From: Cyclobacteriaceae bacterium
GTDB lineage: Bacteria; Bacteroidota; Bacteroidia; Cytophagales; Cyclobacteriaceae
Direction of reading: 5' to 3'
Length of the DNA stretch: 64,000 bases
Assembly: GCA_020436165.1 (NCBI GenBank)
Contig: JAGQYI010000030.1
Location: 53,397 to 117,396 of the forward strand
In this document: positions 24,931 through 32,172 of the stretch, one piece after another
Layout: each line of letters begins with the position of its first letter
How positions within the stretch are numbered: the first letter of the stretch is position 1
The notes under the pieces: model-generated
Seen by the model: only the letters and a program-made list of their open reading frames with translations
Told to the model about the DNA's origin: nothing
Databases searched by the model: none
Program-made: the position numbers and the translations under genes

Positions 24931-26271
24931 ATGAAACATATATTGCTTTTGGGTGCGGGTCAATCGGCCTCTACACTAATAGAATACCTCCTGAACCTTT
25001 TGGATACAAAAGGCTGGAAATTATCCATTGGAGATGTGGATGAAGCTTTGGCCCAGGAAAAGGGAAAGGGTAAAGCCCGTGGTTTAGCCTTTAATGTAAC
25101 GGATCAGGGACAGCTGACGAATGAAGTAAAAAATGCTGACCTTGTAATTAGCATGCTTCCTGCACGCTTTCATATGCTGGTGGCCAATGAATGCCTGAAG
25201 CAATCCAAACATCTGGTTACGGCCTCGTATGTAAACGATGAAATGCGTGCCCTCCATGTAGAAGCTGAGCAAAAAGGTCTTGTCTTTCTCAATGAGTGTG
25301 GATTGGACCCCGGAATAGATCATATGTCGGCTATGAAGGTGATCGACAAGATTCGTGGTGAAGGGAATGAGTTGATAGGATTTGAATCGTTTACTGGTGG
25401 GTTGCTTGCTCTGGAATCGGAAGCCGATAATCCATGGAAGTATAAGTTTACCTGGAATCCTCGGAATGTGGTACTGGCAGGGCAAGGTGTGGTTAAATTT
25501 ATTCAGGAAGGAACTTATAAATTCATACCCTACCACAGATTATTCAGGCGCACAGAAATTGTGCATATACCTAAGTACGGAGAATTTGAGGGCTATGCCA
25601 ATCGTGATTCGCTGAAATACCTTGATGTGTACAATTTAAGAGGAATTAGGACCCTCTACAGGGGTACGTTTAGAAGGCCCGGATACAGCAAAGCCTGGAA
25701 TGTGTTTGTGCAGCTGGGCGCTACCGATGATACTTACAAAATGGAAGGGGTAGAAACCATGACACACAGAGGCTTTATCAATTCGTTTCTTTCGTATAAC
25801 CCGCATGATTCTGTTGAGTTAAAGCTGGCCCATTACCTCAACCTTGAAATGGAAGGTGAGATTATGTATAAATTGAAATGGCTTGGTGTTTTTAGTAACG
25901 AGCTTGTTGGGCTGAAAGAAGGTACCCCTGCCCAGATTCTCGAAACTATTTTACGTAAGAAGTGGACGCTAAATAAGGAAGATCGTGATATGATCGTGAT
26001 GTGGCATAAGTTTACCTACCTCGATAAAGCCAATGAAAATAAAGAGACAGAGATTCACTCGACATTGGTCACCATGGGCGAAGACAGAGTGCATACAGCC
26101 ATGAGTAAGTCTGTTGGTTTGCCCCTTGGTATTGCTGCCAGGCTTATTCTGGAAGATAAAATACAATCGAGGGGTGTGCTTATACCAATTATTAAGGAGT
26201 TATACGAGCCTATTATGGAAGAATTGGAAACCTATGGATTTGACTTTAATGAGTCGTGCGTGTTTGATTAG
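24931..26271 (+). CDS. Saccharopine dehydrogenase family protein
   Basis: This 446-residue protein has an N-terminal Rossmann loop GAGQSASTLIEYLLN, a conserved NECGLDPGIDHMSAM segment, and the saccharopine dehydrogenase C-terminal domain. The family includes saccharopine reductases (lysine degradation/synthesis) and enzymes acting on related amino acids. A role in lysine catabolism is the best guess, but no other lysine gene is near. The ATG at 24931 starts directly at the Rossmann strand (MKHILLLGAG); an open frame to 24877 is rejected. It ends 2 bases from the convergent higA stop. Confidence 0.9.
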   Translation: MKHILLLGAGQSASTLIEYLLNLLDTKGWKLSIGDVDEALAQEKGKGKARGLAFNVTDQGQLTNEVKNADLVISMLPARFHMLVANECLKQSKHLVTASYVNDEMRALHVEAEQKGLVFLNECGLDPGIDHMSAMKVIDKIRGEGNELIGFESFTGGLLALESEADNPWKYKFTWNPRNVVLAGQGVVKFIQEGTYKFIPYHRLFRRTEIVHIPKYGEFEGYANRDSLKYLDVYNLRGIRTLYRGTFRRPGYSKAWNVFVQLGATDDTYKMEGVETMTHRGFINSFLSYNPHDSVELKLAHYLNLEMEGEIMYKLKWLGVFSNELVGLKEGTPAQILETILRKKWTLNKEDRDMIVMWHKFTYLDKANENKETEIHSTLVTMGEDRVHTAMSKSVGLPLGIAARLILEDKIQSRGVLIPIIKELYEPIMEELETYGFDFNESCVFD

Positions 26272-26273
26272 CT

Positions 26274-26567
26274 TTAGACAGTATCAAAGGATGAAATGCT
26301 TTCAAGTAAATCTTTTTTTGCATTACTTTCTTCTTCAATATCATAGTCGTCTTGCAGTCCTAACCAAAATTTAGCAGAGTTACCAAAGTATTTGGATAAT
26401 CTTAGAGCGGTGTCAGCTGTAATTTTTCTATGGCCTTTAATAATTTGACTAATCCTGGTTTGTGGAATAAATGTTTCTTTGGATAGCCTGTAGGCTGAAA
26501 TTCCCAATGGCTTTAAAAACTCTTCCAAAAGAACTTCCCCAGGATGTATGTTTTTTAAGTTTTCCAT
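26274..26567 (-). CDS. higA: HigA-type antitoxin (XRE helix-turn-helix)
   Basis: This 97-residue protein has the HigA hallmarks: an N-terminal HPGEVLLEEFLKPLGIS, an HTH segment (AYRLSKETFIPQTRISQIIKG), then RKITADTALRLSKYFGNSAKFWL. It binds and neutralises the HigB ribonuclease and represses the operon. It lies 13 bases downstream of higB, in the toxin-first order typical of higBA. Only 2 bases separate it from the convergent saccharopine dehydrogenase gene. Confidence 0.95.
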   Translation of the reverse strand: MENLKNIHPGEVLLEEFLKPLGISAYRLSKETFIPQTRISQIIKGHRKITADTALRLSKYFGNSAKFWLGLQDDYDIEEESNAKKDLLESISSFDTV

Positions 26568-26580
26568 TTCTAATGTTTAT

Positions 26581-26862
26581 TTAATGATAATCAACAATTT
26601 CAACCCCAAAAGCATTTCCATTTTCCCAAATGAATATTATTCTCCACTGTTTATTTATTCTTATACTATGATAATTTTTTAGATCTCCGCTAAGTTTTTC
26701 CAATCTGTTTGAAGGTGGTAGCCTTAAATCCTGAATATCTTGAGAGTTATTCAACATTCTCAGTTTCCTCCTTGCTATTTCCTGAATCTCATTAGGTAGC
26801 TTTTTTGATCTTATACCACTCCATACTTTTTCTGTTTCCTTGTTTCCAAAAGATTTGATCAT
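26581..26862 (-). CDS. higB: HigB-type toxin (RelE/ParE superfamily)
   Basis: This 93-residue protein of the plasmid-maintenance killer/HigB group begins MIKSFGNKETEKVWSG and carries the central RLPPSNRLEKLSGDLKNYHS and terminal SIRINKQWRIIFIW-x-VEIVDYH that mark the family. These toxins cut mRNA on the ribosome. It is intact and paired with higA. A putative operator overlaps its promoter. Confidence 0.95.
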   Translation of the reverse strand: MIKSFGNKETEKVWSGIRSKKLPNEIQEIARRKLRMLNNSQDIQDLRLPPSNRLEKLSGDLKNYHSIRINKQWRIIFIWENGNAFGVEIVDYH

Positions 26863-26876
26863 TGGTATCCTCTTAC

Positions 26877-26910
26877 ATTACTAACGTTAAAGATAACTAA
26901 TTATTACTAA
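26877..26910 (-). promoter_or_regulatory. Putative higBA operator
   Basis: ATTACTAA occurs at 26877-26884 and 26903-26910. Between them lies the inverted repeat GTTA-AAGA-TAAC (26886-26897), which overlaps a minus-strand TATCTTTA resembling a -7 box with one mismatch. This fits HigA/HigBA autorepression, but is unproven. Confidence 0.4.
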
Positions 26911-26958
26911 TGTGTCATCTAAGAGTTTTATTATTGTATGTCTTTCAATAAACTAAAT

Positions 26959-27615
26959 TCATTTTAGTTTATTAATATCACTACTCTCAATAATCTTCTT
27001 CTCATATCCTTTCTGCACCACGTTAATCATTGCTCTGCCCAGTGAAACCGAATCGGTTACGAACCCTTTGAAGGGCTTGAGGAGAAAATACAAAGGCTTG
27101 AAAAAGATGTACAGGGTATTGTAAAGAGGAGTTCGTGATTTTATACCCTTCTTGGGTTGTATGTACCCCGGACGGAACATATACGCATTTTTGAAAAGTT
27201 TTAATAAGTCGTTTTCAGTCTTTCCTTTTACACGTGCCCACATGCTGCGGCCTTTTTCGGTGCTGTCAGTTCCTGATCCTGAAACATAAATAAACGTACA
27301 TTCAGGGCTTGCTTGAGCGAGCACCTTTGCAAAACTCATAGTGAGGTCATAGGTAAGCTTGTGGTATTGTTCTTCTTTCATACCTGCCGAAGAAACACCC
27401 AGGCAAAAGAAGCAGGCATCGTATCCTTTCAACTCTTGCTCCAGTGAGGAGAAATTATAAAAATCCTGGTGTACAATTTCTTTGATCTTGGTATTGCTTG
27501 GGTTAGTTGCCCTACGATTTATAACCAGCACTTCTTCAATGCTTGTGTCTTCCAGGCATTCGATAAGTGCGCCTTGCCCCACCATGCCTGTGGAGCCCAT
27601 AATAATTACTTTCAT
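26959..27615 (-). CDS. NAD(P)-binding Rossmann-fold protein
   Basis: This 218-residue atypical SDR/NmrA-like protein has the dinucleotide loop GSTGMVGQG at the N-terminus, VINRRAT after the second strand, and YVSGSGTDSTEKGRSMWARVKGKTE in the position of the active-site strand. The classical Y-x3-K is replaced by a weaker W-x3-K. Such proteins include NAD(P)H sensors and redox enzymes; substrate is unknown. It is a single gene, followed by an intergenic stretch of little content before higB. Confidence 0.85.
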   Translation of the reverse strand: MKVIIMGSTGMVGQGALIECLEDTSIEEVLVINRRATNPSNTKIKEIVHQDFYNFSSLEQELKGYDACFFCLGVSSAGMKEEQYHKLTYDLTMSFAKVLAQASPECTFIYVSGSGTDSTEKGRSMWARVKGKTENDLLKLFKNAYMFRPGYIQPKKGIKSRTPLYNTLYIFFKPLYFLLKPFKGFVTDSVSLGRAMINVVQKGYEKKIIESSDINKLK

Positions 27616-27684
27616 AGCGTTATGACGAATAAGTGGTTTTGGATAGTGTATAAAGGTAGAAAAATAAACCTTTACCTAAGGAGA

Positions 27685-27740
27685 TGTCATGCTGAACTTG
27701 ATTCAGCATCTCAAAGACATTCAGATAAGTTCAGGACGAC
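27685..27740. repeat. REP-like palindromic element (CTTGA-loop type)
   Basis: Arms ATGCTGAA / TTCAGCAT enclose the loop CTTGA and are flanked by GTC and CTC. An inverted half element follows: AAGTTCAG at 27727-27734 pairs with CTGAACTT at 27692-27699. The plan matches 6964-7015, with a different stem. The element ends exactly at the rnhA stop codon. Confidence 0.75.
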
Positions 27741-28193
27741 CTACTCGAGGTTTTCAAACCCCTCATCCACCAACAGGCTTGAGCTCTCGGCTGATTGTAC
27801 CGCTAGTTGGTCGCAGCGCTCGTTTTCGGGTATACCCGCATGGCCTTTCACCCATTTAAAGGTGAGCTTAAAGCGCTTTTGTAAGGGTAAAAAACGCTGC
27901 CATAGATCCACATTCTTTTTTCCCTTGAAACCTTTTTTTACCCAGCTCTCAAGCCAGCCTTTGTTAATGGCATCTACCACATATTTGGAATCGGAATAAA
28001 TGGTTACCGGATATTCATTGGTTTTAAGGGCTTCCAGTCCAGCAATAACTGCAAGCAACTCCATACGGTTGTTGGTAGTCATGCGAAAGCCTTGTGTTAG
28101 CTCTTTGCGGTGTTTACCAAAGATAAGTACCGTTCCATATCCGCCCGGACCGGGGTTGCCTTTAGCAGCTCCGTCTGTGTAGAGCGTAATCAA
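27741..28193 (-). CDS. rnhA: Ribonuclease HI
   Basis: This 150-residue enzyme degrades RNA in RNA-DNA hybrids. The DEDD residues are visible: YTDGAAKGNPGPGG (D), NRMELLAVIAGLEAL (E), SDSKYVVDAI (D), and the C-terminal NERCDQLA (D), with the H of WVKGHAG. The start is TTG at 28193, overlapping the marC stop (TTGA), so translation is probably coupled. A REP-like palindrome abuts its stop. Confidence 0.95.
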   Translation of the reverse strand: MITLYTDGAAKGNPGPGGYGTVLIFGKHRKELTQGFRMTTNNRMELLAVIAGLEALKTNEYPVTIYSDSKYVVDAINKGWLESWVKKGFKGKKNVDLWQRFLPLQKRFKLTFKWVKGHAGIPENERCDQLAVQSAESSSLLVDEGFENLE

Positions 28194-28765
28194 ATCAGGT
28201 GGAAGTTGGTGAGAAACAGCTTAACAGCAATAGATAACAGGATGATTCCAAAAACACGCCTTAAAATGCCAAAGCCTGCAGGGCCAATCTTTTTCTCCAA
28301 CCAGGTAGAGGTCTTAAGCACAAGATATACAAAAGCCAGATTGATTATAATGCCCACTACAATGTTTTCAGAGGCGTATTCTGCTCGGATGGAAAGAATG
28401 GTTGTCAGGGTACCGGCTCCTGCAATTAAAGGAAATGCAATGGGTACAATGGAGGCACTTTCCACCTCGCTGGGATGGTATTTAAAGAAATCACGTCCCA
28501 GGATCATTTCAATAGCGATTAGGAAAATAATGATCGCTCCTGCCAGGGCAAATGCTTGTAAGTCCAAGCCAAACAAATGCAGGATGGATTGACCCAGGAA
28601 TAGGAAAAGGATCATAAGTGTACCTGCCACAAAAGTAGCTTTACCGGAATGGATAGTACCGGCTTTTTTGCGGAGGTCAATAATAATCGGCACCGAGCCT
28701 ACAATATCGATTACCGAAAACAAGATAAGGGTAACGGATAGTATTTCTTTAAAGCTAAAGTTCAT
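28190..28765 (-). CDS. MarC family integral membrane protein
   Basis: This 191-residue protein has six hydrophobic segments and the family signature SVIDIVGSVPIIIDL, with RDFFKYHPSEVESASIVPIAFPLIAGAGTL in the middle. MarC/YchE proteins are conserved membrane proteins of unresolved function; an early link to multiple antibiotic resistance was not upheld. It overlaps rnhA by 4 bases. Confidence 0.92.
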   Translation of the reverse strand: MNFSFKEILSVTLILFSVIDIVGSVPIIIDLRKKAGTIHSGKATFVAGTLMILFLFLGQSILHLFGLDLQAFALAGAIIIFLIAIEMILGRDFFKYHPSEVESASIVPIAFPLIAGAGTLTTILSIRAEYASENIVVGIIINLAFVYLVLKTSTWLEKKIGPAGFGILRRVFGIILLSIAVKLFLTNFHLI

Positions 28766-28781
28766 GCGGTTGAATTTTGCG

Positions 28782-28789
28782 CAAAACTA
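28782..28789 (-). promoter_or_regulatory. Putative -7 element of marC-rnhA
   Basis: On the minus strand this reads TAGTTTTG (TAnnTTTG), ending 16 bases upstream of the marC ATG. No clear -33 box. Confidence 0.45.
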
Positions 28790-28827
28790 GGAAGAAGGAA
28801 TAATGTTTTATAACTGGATAATAGAAT

Positions 28828-29406
28828 TTAATTTAAAATGTCTTGCGCTAACAAACTATTCATATTAAATGTGCTACACTGTGAAGAATGCAATACTATC
28901 TTGCTTTCAGCAAGTTTATTCCAATAACGGATTTCATTGTCTTTGTTATTATAGCAATACATTATAGTTTCAAAAATCGAAGGAGGAGGAGGTGGTTCTA
29001 AAGTTGCAGGTATTTCACCTTTCTTCACTTTTGGTATTTTGGGAGTTCTATTAATAAACTTTTTTAATCTGTTTCCAAACAGAATATATCTTTCTCCAAA
29101 TTCAAAAAGTTGAGAGCAATTGCCTTCGCCAAATTGATTTATTAAAATTTCGTTTGATTCTATTTCACCTTTAATAATTGAATCAACAACGAAAACTACT
29201 TCAAATCCACTATTACGCTTATCCCATGATTCCCTTACCTCATTGTTATAGTCAATATTTTTTATTGCGTGACCAATAACAATATACTCGGCATCTTCCA
29301 TATATTTTCTGATAACCGTACTATCTGTTTCACAGGTACAAGCAAATGAATTTGAAAATCCAAAACATACAAAGACTAAAAGCGTTGATAACTTTATCTT
29401 CATCAT
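28828..29406 (-). CDS. Exported TIMP/NTR-like protein
   Basis: This 192-residue protein has a signal peptide ending at SFA, so the mature chain starts with CTCET. Proteins of the tissue-inhibitor-of-metalloproteinase/netrin-like (NTR) type share this start, followed by a beta strand such as 'AEYIVIGHAIK', a 'V-x-x-V-D-S-I-I-K-G' strand and a later 'C-S-x-L-F-E-F-G-E-R-Y-I-L-F' segment, all seen here. Further Cys residues may form disulphides. Bacterial members have unknown roles. It lies 8 bases downstream of aroQ and is AT-richer than it. Confidence 0.7.
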   Translation of the reverse strand: MMKIKLSTLLVFVCFGFSNSFACTCETDSTVIRKYMEDAEYIVIGHAIKNIDYNNEVRESWDKRNSGFEVVFVVDSIIKGEIESNEILINQFGEGNCSQLFEFGERYILFGNRLKKFINRTPKIPKVKKGEIPATLEPPPPPSIFETIMYCYNNKDNEIRYWNKLAESKIVLHSSQCSTFNMNSLLAQDILN

Positions 29407-29414
29407 TATTTGAA

Positions 29415-29831
29415 TTAAGCTTTCAAATATTCTACCGCCAACTCATATCCCTGTAATCCTAACCCGGAAATAACGCCCACACACTTACCCGTTAAAAAAC
29501 TATGGTGTCGGTATTCTTCGCGTGCATAAATATTAGAAATATGCACTTCTACTACAGGAGTTTTGATGGCAGAAACAGCATCGCCTAGTGCAACTGAAGT
29601 GTGGGTATAGGCAGCAGCATTTAGTATAATGCCATCACAAGTTTTGCTTATTTCCTGTAGTTTGTTAATTAGCTCGCCTTCTACATTCGATTGAAAGTAG
29701 CTTAATTCTGTAGTTGGGAACTTCTGTTTCAATGTTTCAAAATATTCCTCAAAGGTTTGCGAACCATATACCTCCGGCTCACGGGTGCCGAGCAGGTTCA
29801 GGTTGGGGCCGTTTATAATGCCAATGTGCAT
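29415..29831 (-). CDS. aroQ: Type II 3-dehydroquinate dehydratase
   Basis: This 138-residue shikimate-pathway enzyme dehydrates 3-dehydroquinate to 3-dehydroshikimate. The family motifs are clear: GPNLNLLGTREPEVYG, the base-bearing Tyr segment, NAAAYTHTSVALGDAV, and VEVHISNIYAREEYRHHS. The length is slightly short of the usual 140-150 residues but complete. It is divergently oriented from xerD. Confidence 0.97.
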   Translation of the reverse strand: MHIGIINGPNLNLLGTREPEVYGSQTFEEYFETLKQKFPTTELSYFQSNVEGELINKLQEISKTCDGIILNAAAYTHTSVALGDAVSAIKTPVVEVHISNIYAREEYRHHSFLTGKCVGVISGLGLQGYELAVEYLKA

Positions 29832-29969
29832 GATGTCTGTTCTTGTAAAGCCTTAAAGTTACAATTGATTTTCAATTGTTGGTAAATGTTGTCTCTCAGT
29901 TTATTTGTTAATTTGTCAGTGTTGAATACCAAAATCATAAATCGTAATTCTAAACCCTAAACTCAAAAA

Positions 29970-30869
29970 GTGACCTGGGATTTACTCATCACGCAATTTA
30001 AACATTACCTGCGCCTGGAGCGCGCTTTGGCTGATAATTCCATTGAAGCGTATGTGCGCGATATTGAAAAGCTTAAGCAGTTTGCCGAATCTGACGATCA
30101 TAACATTGGCCCCCTTGATATTACGCATAATAACCTCACGGACTTTATTCAATTATTGAATGAACTGGGGATGTCGGCTTTTAGCCAGGCGCGTATTATA
30201 AGTGGTATAAAATCGTTTTTCAAATACCTGTTGTTCGAAGGCATTATCAAGGACGACCCTGCTCAACTCATTGAAGCTCCCAAGCTGGGCCGAAAACTCC
30301 CCGATACGCTGGATATCAACGAAATAGACAAACTCTTGGCATCGATCGATCATTCTACACCCGAAGGTACGCGCAACCGTGCCATTCTGGAAACACTTTA
30401 TAGCTGTGGTTTGCGTGTTTCGGAGCTAATTACTCTTCGGTTGAGCCACTTGTACCTTGAGGCGGGCTATGTGCGCGTAATTGGCAAAGGAGATAAGGAG
30501 CGTTTGGTGCCCATTGGCGGGGAGGCCATTAAGTACATCAACATTTACAGGAACGAGGTGCGTAACCACCTTATCATCAAACCTGGGAATGAGGATTATG
30601 TTTTTGTCAATCGTAGGGGAGCCAAGCTTACCCGTGTTATGATCTTTACCATTATCAAGAACCTGGCTAAAGCTGCTGGAGTTAATAAGAATATCAGTCC
30701 GCACACCTTCAGACATTCGTTTGCAACGCATTTAATTGAAGGTGGGGCTGACTTACGAGCCGTGCAGGAGATGCTAGGGCATGAGTCCATAACCACCACA
30801 GAGATATACACCCATTTAGATCGCTCGTATTTGCAGCAGGTAATTAAAGAGTTTCACCCACGCAGTTAA
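29970..30869 (+). CDS. xerD: Tyrosine recombinase XerD
   Basis: This 299-residue protein has the N-terminal SAM-like core-binding domain and C-terminal catalytic domain of XerC/D. The catalytic residues are R149 (GLRVSE), K173 (GKGDKER), H245 and R248 (HTFRHSFATHL), H271 (LGHES) and Y280 (TEIYTH). Xer recombinases resolve chromosome dimers at dif, activated by FtsK, which is encoded 1.3 kb downstream. The start is GTG. XerC versus XerD cannot be fully decided here. No dif site was recognised. Confidence 0.93.
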   Translation: MTWDLLITQFKHYLRLERALADNSIEAYVRDIEKLKQFAESDDHNIGPLDITHNNLTDFIQLLNELGMSAFSQARIISGIKSFFKYLLFEGIIKDDPAQLIEAPKLGRKLPDTLDINEIDKLLASIDHSTPEGTRNRAILETLYSCGLRVSELITLRLSHLYLEAGYVRVIGKGDKERLVPIGGEAIKYINIYRNEVRNHLIIKPGNEDYVFVNRRGAKLTRVMIFTIIKNLAKAAGVNKNISPHTFRHSFATHLIEGGADLRAVQEMLGHESITTTEIYTHLDRSYLQQVIKEFHPRS

Positions 30870-30871
30870 TG

Positions 30872-30906
30872 GGCAATTGGCAATTAACAATTAGCAATGT
30901 ACAATG
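30872..30906. repeat. Five-copy imperfect heptamer array
   Basis: GGCAATT, GGCAATT, AACAATT, AGCAATG and TACAATG follow head to tail (core CAAT) directly after the xerD stop. Heptamer arrays of this sort also occur in cyanobacteria, where they are called STRR sequences. The rest of the gap to pyrD contains nothing obvious except a -7-like box. Confidence 0.7.
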
Positions 30907-31036
30907 TTTAAATAAGTTCAGACTCTTATGCTCCGAAGCTTTTAATCAACGCAGCCTTGGTGGAGATGATAAGTGAAGGAGTATTCCCACTTCCAACAAA
31001 TAACCAATAACGCTTAACCATTAACCCACTCGACAA

Positions 31037-31044
31037 TATCTTTG
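31037..31044 (+). promoter_or_regulatory. Putative -7 element of pyrD
   Basis: TATCTTTG (TAnnTTTG) ends 14 bases before the pyrD GTG. The octamer is identical to that before pyrR at 1539. No -33 box is evident. Confidence 0.45.
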
Positions 31045-31058
31045 CAGAAAAATTACCC

Positions 31059-32087
31059 GTGTATAAACTTCTGATCCGTCCTTTCTTTTTCCTTTTCAAC
31101 CCCGAGCGGGCCCACCATTTGTCCATGTCGTTGCTAGGTTTGGCGTTGGCCATTCCTGGAATGAAATTCCTTTTCAAATCAATTCTAAAGGAGTGCAGCC
31201 CGAAATTGAAAAGACAGGTAATGGACCTTACGTTCGATAACCCCGTAGGCTTGGCTGCCGGTTTTGATAAGGATGCGCAATACATTGACCAACTCGATTG
31301 TCTTGGTTTTGGGTTTGTAGAAATCGGAACGCTTACACCCAAAGCGCAGCCGGGTAATCCAACTCCGCGTTTATTCAGGTTAAAAAAAGACAAAGCATTG
31401 CTTAACAGAATGGGTTTTAATAATGGTGGAGTGGAAGCGGCTGTGGAAAGACTTAAAGCTCGAAAGTCAAAAATTATAGTGGGGGGAAACATTGGTAAGA
31501 ATAAAATAACCCCTAACGAAGAAGCTACCAGAGATTATCTTATCGGTTTCGAAACGCTTTTTAATGTGGTGGATTACTTTGTTGTGAATGTGAGCTCACC
31601 CAATACCCCCAACTTACGTGCGTTGCAGGACAAAGGTCCATTACTGGAACTACTCCAAACCTTGCAGGATGCCAACCATAAGAAAAACACTCCTAAACCA
31701 ATTTTGCTAAAAATTGCCCCTGATCTTAACCAGGGCCAGTTGATGGACATTGCCGATATTGTGAAACAAACCAGGCTGGCCGGGGTAGTTGCAACCAACA
31801 CCACCATTGATCGCAACTTGTTACCAACAACAAAAGAAATGGCACTTCGTTTAGGAGATGGAGGCTTGAGTGGAGCCCCGCTCACTAAGCCTGCAACGGA
31901 AATCATAAAACAATTAAGAGCAATGTTAGGAAGTGAAGCTGTGATCATTGGAGTGGGTGGCATCATGAGTCCGCAAGATGCAAAGGATAAGCTGGATGCC
32001 GGAGCGGATCTGGTACAGGTTTATACAGGTTTTATCTACAACGGACCTGCCTTTGTTAAAAATATCAACAACGCATTGGCTAAGTAG
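31059..32087 (+). CDS. pyrD: Quinone-dependent dihydroorotate dehydrogenase (class 2)
   Basis: This 342-residue, membrane-associated flavoenzyme oxidises dihydroorotate to orotate with electrons passing to menaquinone. The N-terminal amphipathic helix region (MYKLLIRPFFFLFNPERAHH) is typical of class 2. FMN and substrate motifs include NPVGLAAGFDKD, GFVEIGTLTPKAQPGNPTPR, NRMGFNNGG, NVSSPNTPNLR (with the catalytic Ser) and GVGGIMSPQDA. The start is GTG. It joins pyrR and pyrB as a third pyrimidine gene in the window. Confidence 0.96.
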   Translation: MYKLLIRPFFFLFNPERAHHLSMSLLGLALAIPGMKFLFKSILKECSPKLKRQVMDLTFDNPVGLAAGFDKDAQYIDQLDCLGFGFVEIGTLTPKAQPGNPTPRLFRLKKDKALLNRMGFNNGGVEAAVERLKARKSKIIVGGNIGKNKITPNEEATRDYLIGFETLFNVVDYFVVNVSSPNTPNLRALQDKGPLLELLQTLQDANHKKNTPKPILLKIAPDLNQGQLMDIADIVKQTRLAGVVATNTTIDRNLLPTTKEMALRLGDGGLSGAPLTKPATEIIKQLRAMLGSEAVIIGVGGIMSPQDAKDKLDAGADLVQVYTGFIYNGPAFVKNINNALAK

Positions 32088-32172
32088 CCATTGTGAATCT
32101 ATCCAGCTTTAGCGTAGATTTGAAAATCTGTTAATTTGTAATTTACCTCACTAAAAACACTATTTGAGCTAA

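Noticed and set aside
24823..24963. N-terminal extension of cytidine deaminase
   Set aside because: The additional 47 residues are Tyr/Gln/Lys-rich, lack family similarity and run into the divergent promoter region.
30926..31492. Minus-strand frame overlapping the pyrD start
   Set aside because: It spans the pyrD promoter and lies opposite PyrD coding sequence, with no supporting motif.
32101..32172. Terminator between pyrD and ftsK
   Set aside because: AGATTTGAAAATCT is a palindrome, but its loop would be too small and there is no T-run.
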